Assembly (NCBI GenBank): GCA_052148715.1 | Contig: JBKQHQ010000271.1 | Span: 1-52,671 of the forward strand | Direction: 5' to 3' | Length of the DNA: 52,671 nucleotides | Source of the DNA: JBKQHQ01 sp052148715 | GTDB taxonomy: Bacteria; Pseudomonadota; Alphaproteobacteria; Rhizobiales; Xanthobacteraceae | Shown: positions 47,380 to 52,671 of the stretch, piece after piece | Numbering within the stretch: position 1 is the first letter of the stretch | Layout: every line of letters starts with the position of its first letter | The notes under the pieces: generated by a model | The model's database searches: none | Seen by the model: the letters and a program-made list of their open reading frames with translations, nothing else | Told to the model about the DNA's origin: nothing | Program-made: the position numbers and the translations under genes

Positions 47380-49422
47380 ATGGCCTATGATTTCACAAGC
47401 CTCTCCCCCGCTGATTTTGAAGACTTGGTCCGTGATCTGCTCGGGGAAGAATTGGGAGTACGCTTTGAGGCCTTTGGTGCTGGTCCGGACGGTGGCGTGG
47501 ACGGACGACACGCGACGGCGAGCGGCGAAATTGTGCTGCAAGCGAAACATTATTCGGGGTCTACGTATCGTGCCCTCAAAGCGAAGATGAAACTTGAGCG
47601 CGGGTCAATCGATCGATTGTCACCGGCGCGATATATCCTTGCGACCTCCCGCTCTCTGTCACCGGCAAACAAGCACGAGCTTGCAAGCATTATTGGCCCA
47701 TCACTGAAAAGCGAAGCCGACATATTTGGGGCTTCTGATCTGAACGCGCTCATCAGAACATTTCCTGCGATAGAAAAATCACACATAAAGCTGTGGCTAA
47801 CCGGAGCAGCAATTCTTGAGCGCGTCGTCCACTCCGCTGCACACACATTCAATAACATCACAAGGGGGGAGATCGAGGCCAAAGTCCGGGTCTATGCGCC
47901 TAACCCAAGCCTAAACGGCGCGCGGGATACACTTGAGCACCATCACGTCGTAATAATTTCGGGGCCACCAGGCGTCGGCAAGACAACTCTCGCCGAAATG
48001 CTATCCTACGCCTATATCGCCGAGAACTGGGAACTTGTTGCGATCCGCAGTCTTGATGACGGGCTCGCGTCGATTGAGGATACGAAAAAGCAGATTTTCC
48101 TCTTTGACGATTTTCTTGGCAAAGTGGCGCTAGATCGCCGAGCCCTTTCTCACAACGATTCCGATCTTGCCCGATTTATCAGGCGTGTGCGTACATCTCC
48201 GAACGCGCGTTTTATCCTGACCACACGAGCATATATCTTCGAGGAAGCTCGCCGCGTGTCAGAACATCTTGCGGATCAACAACTGAACATAAGCAAGTAT
48301 GTCCTTGATGTCGGTGTATATACTCGTCGTATCAAGGCTCGCATTCTCTATAATCATCTTTTGAACGCTGGAATGCCGCCGGAGCACATTACAGCGCTCG
48401 TTGAGAGCGGCGACATCGCTAAAATCGTTGACCATCGTAACTACAATCCACGCATCATTGACTGGATGACTGACGTAACCCGGATCGGGAGTCTCAAGCC
48501 TGAAAAATATCCGGCTGCTTTTCTCGATGCTCTGACGCATCCAGGCCGGCTCTGGGACATAGCCTTCCGCACGCACATATCGAGGCCATGCCAACACCTG
48601 CTTTTCGCGCTATTTTTTAGCTCTGAATATGGTGTGTCTATTGAAACACTCCGGATCGCCTATCAGGCACTTCATCCGCACCTGTGCGCAAAATATGGTG
48701 AGCCACACGATCATAAGGATTTTGAGGAATCCTTGAAGATTTTGGAGGGCGGCTTCGTCACAATCACGGGGAAAGACGTTCGGTTCGTGAATCCTTCCTT
48801 GCGTGATTACCTGACGGAATATCTTGATGACGTAGCTCTGCTAAGTGAGTTCGCCATGATCGCCAATCAGAGCGATTGGGCACAGTCTGTTTGGCAGCAC
48901 GGTAAGCAAGTTTTAAATTCAGCCGATGCGCTGAAGACTTTGGCCGGATCTTTTCTTGGGGTGGCTGAAAAGCTGCTTCGGCTTCCAGTTTGGACTCGGA
49001 CGCGGGAAGGCTCTGTGCAGATGCTTTCAGCGCTCGGCCTTTCGAATACTGATCGCATAGAGCTGCTGATCGCATGGTGGGAAGCCAGCGCTAATAATCG
49101 GTTTATTGATTTGGCGCTCACGTTGGCGCAGGCGCCCATATCCGTCCGGGAGCTTCAGGCCATGATCGCGGGCGAACTCGCGCGTCACGATCATGAGCTT
49201 TTCATGGTCGAAGGCAACGTGGCGGGCCTTGCCGCGCTCCACGTCGATGCGCGACCAGACGACGTGGCAGTGCTCCCGGGGAGTCCCCTGCCGGTCCTTC
49301 TTGACATGAAACACGACCGCGCGCGGCTGTCCCGACAGTCCGAGGCGCTGCTCTGTCCGGTCGATATATTCAAGATATTGCTCTCGGGTGAGCCGCCCCT
49401 GGCGCTGGTCGGGATTGATTGA
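47380..49422 (+). CDS. Mrr-type nuclease/STAND NTPase (nSTAND3-like) with foreign C-terminal tail
   Basis: This is a 680-residue protein. The N-terminal part is a Mrr-like PD-(D/E)xK nuclease: F-E-D-L-V (13-17), G-P-D-G-G-V-D-G (35-42) and E-I-V-L-Q-A-K (50-56). Next is a STAND-type P-loop NTPase: G-P-P-G-V-G-K-T (195-202), Walker B I-F-L-F-D-D-F (239-245) and F-I-L-T-T-R-A-Y-I-F, the style of nSTAND3. Such fusions belong to antiviral STAND-like defence. From about residue 587 the frame runs antisense through the relaxase gene (49140-49422), so the last about 93 residues are not native and the sensor end is probably lost. GC is lower than in the flanking backbone. Confidence 0.82.
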   Translation: MAYDFTSLSPADFEDLVRDLLGEELGVRFEAFGAGPDGGVDGRHATASGEIVLQAKHYSGSTYRALKAKMKLERGSIDRLSPARYILATSRSLSPANKHELASIIGPSLKSEADIFGASDLNALIRTFPAIEKSHIKLWLTGAAILERVVHSAAHTFNNITRGEIEAKVRVYAPNPSLNGARDTLEHHHVVIISGPPGVGKTTLAEMLSYAYIAENWELVAIRSLDDGLASIEDTKKQIFLFDDFLGKVALDRRALSHNDSDLARFIRRVRTSPNARFILTTRAYIFEEARRVSEHLADQQLNISKYVLDVGVYTRRIKARILYNHLLNAGMPPEHITALVESGDIAKIVDHRNYNPRIIDWMTDVTRIGSLKPEKYPAAFLDALTHPGRLWDIAFRTHISRPCQHLLFALFFSSEYGVSIETLRIAYQALHPHLCAKYGEPHDHKDFEESLKILEGGFVTITGKDVRFVNPSLRDYLTEYLDDVALLSEFAMIANQSDWAQSVWQHGKQVLNSADALKTLAGSFLGVAEKLLRLPVWTRTREGSVQMLSALGLSNTDRIELLIAWWEASANNRFIDLALTLAQAPISVRELQAMIAGELARHDHELFMVEGNVAGLAALHVDARPDDVAVLPGSPLPVLLDMKHDRARLSRQSEALLCPVDIFKILLSGEPPLALVGID

Positions 49423-49614
49423 GAGGCTGTAGAGGTAATTGGTGCATCGCGTCAGCGTGTGCGCCTGCGCCTCCCATTCGGCAAAGGCGCCGTGCAGGTC
49501 GCGGGCAACGGACCCCCGCACCTGCGCCACCTCCATCCGCTCATTGTCCTGTGCGTTAAGAAGGTGCGTGGCGAGGTCCTGCCCCAGCGCGCGCTGACTG
49601 CCGAACGGGATCAC
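49027..49614 (-). pseudogene. Relaxase/mobilisation nuclease, N-terminal fragment (truncated)
   Basis: From GTG 49614, about 159 residues match the N-terminus of MobA/VirD2-like relaxases. Stretches seen are M-I-P-F-G-S-Q-R-A-L-G-Q-D-L-A-T-H-L-L-N, C-T-N-Y-L-Y-S-L-S-I-N-P, A-V-V-F-H-V-K, H-C-H-V-V-W-S-R-I-D-V-E and F-A-R-D-H-G-L-K-L-P-D-G-Y. H-x-H (H-C-H) is the metal site. Resemblance ends near 49138, and the last about 36 codons are antisense to the STAND gene. The rest of the enzyme, several hundred residues, is absent. Its GTG overlaps the upstream MobC-like stop as GTGA. The nicking enzyme is therefore probably inactive unless supplied in trans. Confidence 0.85.
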
Positions 49615-49955
49615 GGCTCGCGCTCCATCATCTTCATCAGAGCGGCGCGGATTACAGTCAGTTCTTCGCAGGCCGTCTTCATCACGTCGGCAGCCCCGGT
49701 CCCGGCAACGCGGCTGGCATTATCCAGAGCGTCCCGGATCGCGGCGGAGCGGCCGAGCAATTGCGCGAGCATCTGCTTTTCGACGGCGGGGCGGCGCGTG
49801 CCGCGCGGGATGGCAGCGCCGAAGACGGCGCGCGTGATATAGGCATTGGCGGAAAGGCCGGACGTTTCCACGCGCCGCCGGAACTCGTCCCGCAGCTCTG
49901 CGGGCGGGCGGTAGGACAAAGGGGCGTCGCGTTTCTTGTCGGTCTTCTCCGTCAT
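49611..49955 (-). CDS. MobC-like mobilisation protein
   Basis: This is a 114-residue protein, M-T-E-K-T-D-K-K-R-D-A-P-L-S-Y-R-P, with a central ribbon-helix-helix-like region (S-Y-R-P-P-A-E-L-R-D-E-F-R-R-R-V, then G-L-S-A-N-A-Y-I-T-R-A-V-F-G), typical of MobC-type relaxosome accessory proteins that bend oriT. The C-terminal helix is Ala/Met-rich. Start 49955 is preferred over the longer frame to 50015. It overlaps the relaxase GTG. Immediately upstream is a hairpin-rich non-coding region, the expected oriT position. Confidence 0.8.
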   Translation of the reverse strand: MTEKTDKKRDAPLSYRPPAELRDEFRRRVETSGLSANAYITRAVFGAAIPRGTRRPAVEKQMLAQLLGRSAAIRDALDNASRVAGTGAADVMKTACEELTVIRAALMKMMEREP

Positions 49956-50049
49956 GCCGCCAAACCTAGGCGCGTCAAACCGCCGCCCGCCTCGAACGAA
50001 CCTCGTGCGATCCACGCGGGCTCCGGGGCCGCGCCTGCCCCGGTCGATA

Positions 50050-50425
50050 GGGTCCCAAGGGAGAGCGAAGTCTCCCTTGCGGCCGTGCCGCGCCGTGGCT
50101 CAATGAGCCAAGGCGGTCGTGGTCTCGGGGCGCGAAAGCCCCGGACGCCGGTTTTAAGGGGCTGCGGTGGAGCCCCTTAATCGATGGGGATGGGGGAGAG
50201 CGGAAGTCTCCCCGATCGCGGCGCAGGCCGCGAAACGCGCAACGCCGCACGTTGCGCTCAGCCGGCGAGGGCTCGATGCCCGAGAGCATCAGCGGCCGGC
50301 TGACCAACCCCTTAGCGAGCACGTCCTCAAGGAACGGGCGAGCTTAGGGGTTGCCGCAGGGGGTCACACGGGGGCTGCGTAAGCCCCCTCAAGGTGCGCG
50401 CGGTATTACCGCGCACACCTTGTAC
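50050..50425. other. Hairpin-rich non-coding region, candidate oriT
   Basis: This region of the 737-bp gap upstream of mobC holds at least six inverted repeats. They are 50057-50078 (AAGGGAGA/TCTCCCTT), 50126-50143 (CGGGGC/GCCCCG), 50154-50180 (10-bp TTAAGGGGCT/AGCCCCTTAA), 50193-50213 (GGGGAGA/TCTCCCC), 50370-50388 (GGGGGCT/AGCCCCC) and 50391-50421 (15-base arms, one mismatch). The first and fourth are near-copies. Such clusters next to relaxase and MobC genes commonly mark oriT. No nick site could be assigned. The rest, 50426-50692, has nothing I can support. Confidence 0.55.
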
Positions 50426-50692
50426 CAATCACTGTCGGTTCGATGTGCCCATACTACGATTATAGCCGGGGAAGTTTAAAATTGGATGAGCACTACAGAC
50501 TCTGACTCGTGATCTGTACTGCACATGACAATCCATACCGCGAGGTTGATGCGAGGAAAAGCTGAATCCGCATTGCGCATCTTGGTGATGACGCCCGACG
50601 TTGTTTGATGATGACTGTGATGTTCATTCCAGAAATTGTGATGCACATCCCAGATCGAAACGGAGACGGGCGGAGCGACGCGGAGAACGCCC

Positions 50693-51439
50693 ATGTCCGA
50701 TTCCAACACTCAATCCATTAAGCCTACCCGTGAGACTTACGATCCTTTGCAGCAGGCTTACGAGAATTTGAATCGCTCTCTGTTCGAGGGCGAGCTGCCC
50801 AACTGCCTTATCACGCTGCAACGAAGCAAGAAGAGCTACGGGTATTTTTGCGGTGATCGATTTGGTCGTGCTGACGGAACACTTACCGATGAGATCGCCC
50901 TGAACCCTTCCCACTTCCGGGACCGGCCACAGGAAGAAGTGCTCGCCACTCTCGCACATGAAATGGTCCATCTGTGGCAGCACCATTTCGGCACGCCGGG
51001 CCGGGGCCGCTATCACAACAGGGAGTGGGCCGAAAAGATGAAGTCGATCGGCCTGCAACCGACATCCACCGGCAAGGACGATGGTCCCGAAACCGGCGAT
51101 GTGATGGGGCATTTGATCGTCCCTGATGGAGCCTTCGACCGGGCGGTGCGCAAACTGCTAGCGCGAGGCCTGGTCGTCTTGTGGATCGAACAGCCGGAAA
51201 AGCCTCCTGCGCCGGACGACGACGATGAGGATGCCAAAGCCGAGAGCAAGAGCGGCAAGCGCGTCCGTTATATCTGCCCGCACGGCGACATGAAGGCTTG
51301 GGCAAAGCACGGGGCCAAGCTGGTCTGCGGGGAACATATGGAGCCGATGGAGGTCAACTTGCCGACGCCGCGCGGATACCGCGATATAACGCCAACCGCT
51401 GAAGAGGCGGAATCTGAAGAACCGGCGTCAGAAGCATAG
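50693..51439 (+). CDS. SprT-like zinc metalloprotease-fold protein
   Basis: This is a 248-residue protein with a SprT-like domain. The zinc motif H-E-M-V-H (89-93) sits in A-T-L-A-H-E-M-V-H-L-W-Q-H-H-F-G. A C-terminal Cys/His segment, Y-I-C-P-H-G-D-M-K-A-W...V-C-G-E-H, looks like a zinc ribbon with altered spacing. The last 20 residues are acidic. SprT-like proteins are frequent in conjugative elements of alphaproteobacteria; they may clear DNA-protein cross-links during transfer, by analogy to SPRTN. It is transcribed away from the oriT candidate and convergent with the small gene at 51509. Confidence 0.87.
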   Translation: MSDSNTQSIKPTRETYDPLQQAYENLNRSLFEGELPNCLITLQRSKKSYGYFCGDRFGRADGTLTDEIALNPSHFRDRPQEEVLATLAHEMVHLWQHHFGTPGRGRYHNREWAEKMKSIGLQPTSTGKDDGPETGDVMGHLIVPDGAFDRAVRKLLARGLVVLWIEQPEKPPAPDDDDEDAKAESKSGKRVRYICPHGDMKAWAKHGAKLVCGEHMEPMEVNLPTPRGYRDITPTAEEAESEEPASEA

Positions 51440-51451
51440 AGCATAAAAACG

Positions 51452-51477
51452 AGGCGCGGACCTTTCGGCCCGCGCCT
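51452..51477 (-). terminator. Rho-independent terminator between convergent genes
   Basis: AGGCGCGG and CCGCGCCT arms enclose a 10-base loop, with a T-run (TTTTTA) after it on the minus strand. It lies between the convergent SprT-like gene and the gene at 51509-51781. Confidence 0.75.
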
Positions 51478-51508
51478 TGTCGCGTTTGAAGGAAGCCGTG
51501 AGGCGGGG

Positions 51509-51781
51509 TTATTCCCCCGCCTCTTCGTTTGCGGGCTCGCCGTCAGTGACGGGTGCGGCCTCTTCCTTGTCCTTCAGCTCATAGAGCGTCAGGGCGCTGA
51601 CTACCTGCGTGCCGGACAGCTTCAGATAGAGCGAGCCGTCTTCGTTCCGCCACGCAACCCCAATGCGCTCGTAGGTGGCTTTCTTGCCGTAGCCGTGGCG
51701 CACCTTGGCGACGTGGGTTGGCAGTTTGGGCTTGTCGCTGCCGCGGGCGTTGGTTTCTGTCGATTGGTTCGTGTTAGTCAT
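51509..51781 (-). CDS. Small conserved hypothetical protein of conjugative element
   Basis: This is a 90-residue protein with a Thr/Ser-rich N-terminus, then P-T-H-V-A-K-V-R-H-G-Y-G-K-K-A-T-Y-E-R-I-G-V-A-W-R-N-E-D-G-S-L-Y-L-K (split at the middle), and an acidic Glu-rich C-terminus. The core with basic loop and beta-hairpin pattern, R-I-G-V-A-W...S-L-Y-L-K-L-S-G, resembles small proteins often seen beside SprT and TraG genes in such elements. Function is unknown. The 468-bp gap upstream, 51782-52249, shows no gene or structure I can support. Confidence 0.65.
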   Translation of the reverse strand: MTNTNQSTETNARGSDKPKLPTHVAKVRHGYGKKATYERIGVAWRNEDGSLYLKLSGTQVVSALTLYELKDKEEAAPVTDGEPANEEAGE

Positions 51782-52249
51782 GGGTCTTCTCCTTTGTTGA
51801 ACGGGCTGGCCTTTCCAGCCTTACCCGCCGGACAGCAGGCCGCCGGGGACGTGTCCCCAACACGGGAGGCCCGCAGGGCCGAATGGAGCGGGCAGGAGAA
51901 GGACACGCCGCAGAGCATCCCCGCCGGTCTGATAAACGGCTTCTGGGGTACAAGGCTGAAAGAGAAACAGCCTCGTTCTAAACAAAGAGAACGGAAGCCC
52001 TGACGGGCGAAACGACCGAAACCACCCGCCTGTGTCTTGCCCACGGCACCCAAACGACGACCGAAAACCGGTGACATGCGAATCGGTGCGGGCACTGCTG
52101 CCGCCGGCATCGGGATTGTTCTGACGGAACGGCTTTTTACGGCTCGCTATAAAGCTCCGGCGCACGAGGTTGGCACGAGGTTTGCGCGCAACTGACAGGA
52201 CAATATCAGCCGCGACCCGCCGATGATGGCAGCTAACGGAGACGCGGCA

Positions 52250-52671
52250 ATGGCCTCCTTCCTCGATGACTTCACACGCGACATACCGCGCGGGCTGAGT
52301 TCGCGCTATTTGAAGCAGCAAACAGCCCCGCAGGCACGCTGGCAGACGCCGGAAGTCATATTGGAGCGCAAGGCGCTCGACTATGATCCGCGCAATCCCG
52401 GCGGCAAGATTCTCGTGGGATCGTTCGGCCCCAAGCTCGTCGGCATCGAGGATAACCGGCATATCCTGACCGTGGCCGGGAATCGCGCGGGAAAGTCGGT
52501 CACGCTGATCAATAATCTTCTGTTCTATCGCGGCAGCGTGCTATCGACGGACCCGAAGGGCGAACTCGCCAATATCACAGCGGCCCGCCGCGCCGCGCTC
52601 GGGCAGAAGGTCCATGTCCTCGATCCTTTCGGAAGCACGGCGCCCCGGATCGCGCATTTGCGCAAGTCCTA
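52250..52671 (+). CDS. traG: Type IV coupling protein TraG/VirD4, 3' end outside window
   Basis: This is the N-terminal 140 residues of a coupling protein that hands the relaxase-DNA complex to the mating channel. M-A-S-F-L-D-D-F-T-R-D starts at ATG 52250 with GGAG upstream. Walker A is G-N-R-A-G-K-S (77-83), then S-T-D-P-K-G-E-L (99-106), typical of VirD4/TraG. There is no clear N-terminal membrane pair, which places it in the soluble-start subgroup of element-borne TraG. The frame is open at the window edge. It indicates that the element is conjugative or once was. Confidence 0.87.
   Translation, partial: MASFLDDFTRDIPRGLSSRYLKQQTAPQARWQTPEVILERKALDYDPRNPGGKILVGSFGPKLVGIEDNRHILTVAGNRAGKSVTLINNLLFYRGSVLSTDPKGELANITAARRAALGQKVHVLDPFGSTAPRIAHLRKS

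Noticed and set aside
49975..50322. 115-codon minus-strand frame in the mob gap
   Set aside because: It crosses several perfect hairpins and reads as low-complexity Pro/Arg sequence; a non-coding oriT-type region explains it better.
50476..50709. 77-codon minus-strand frame upstream of the SprT-like gene
   Set aside because: It overlaps the SprT-like start and promoter, and the sequence has no recognisable pattern.
51821..52462. 213-codon minus-strand frame at the right end
   Set aside because: It overlaps the start of TraG on the other strand, where Walker A and S-T-D-P-K-G motifs show the real gene.

Overview
The window reads as alphaproteobacterial DNA, most likely Hyphomicrobiales or a relative. 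It is GC-rich, has tight ATGA-overlapping operons and many long antisense shadow frames. Protein families fitting this are an hsp20-lon pair, paired transglutaminases, a NicC-like hydroxylase, BoxA, and a relaxase/TraG backbone. The species cannot be named from sequence alone. No rRNA, tRNA, integrase or CRISPR array was seen. || Layout. (1) 1-7.1 kb, core genes: a 5'-truncated CoA-transferase, GMP reductase, an hsp20-lon operon and two transglutaminase-fold proteins. (2) 7.1-22.2 kb: an M20 amidohydrolase, then a minus-strand run of glutamine-synthetase-like protein, Rieske dioxygenase alpha and beta, PxpA (LamB/YcsF) and a fused F420-precursor (FO) synthase. A LysR regulator is divergent from it. 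A Pht5-like decarboxylase and a complete branched-chain-type ABC importer (livK, H, M, G, F) follow. (3) 22.2-31.9 kb, benzoyl-CoA segment: boxA with two TGCA-N6-TGCA sites upstream, two LysR regulators, two benzoate-CoA-ligase-type enzymes and an N-terminally truncated GGDEF-EAL protein behind intrinsic terminators. (4) 31.9-37.7 kb, second ring-hydroxylation operon: Rieske oxygenase, second GS-like protein, NicC-like FAD monooxygenase, DUF3891 protein, and a convergent class II aldolase-fold protein. (5) 37.8-52.7 kb, a mobile element: ParB, paired small basic proteins, a GIY-YIG protein, MobC-like protein, a truncated relaxase, a hairpin-rich oriT candidate, SprT and the start of TraG/VirD4. 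Inside it sits a defence-like cargo: Fic plus HEPN on one side, and Cas4/DEDD nuclease plus TIR-like stub plus Mrr-STAND NTPase on the other, diverging around a five-unit 24-bp tandem repeat. || How the genes may work together. The two GS-like/Rieske modules resemble the logic of aniline-type catabolism, in which an aryl amine is gamma-glutamylated before ring dioxygenation. PxpA in the same run could recycle 5-oxoproline released from such conjugates; this is inference. The Liv importer probably takes up an aromatic acid or amide, and the ligases and BoxA belong to aerobic benzoyl-CoA chemistry, although boxB and boxC are not here. || Most notable signals. A livK/Rieske divergent gene pair exists twice, and each copy has kept the opposite partner while the other decayed, around a 53-bp element conserved at 51 positions. 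The defence cargo has broken into the element's relaxase gene, so the STAND protein now ends in antisense relaxase sequence.
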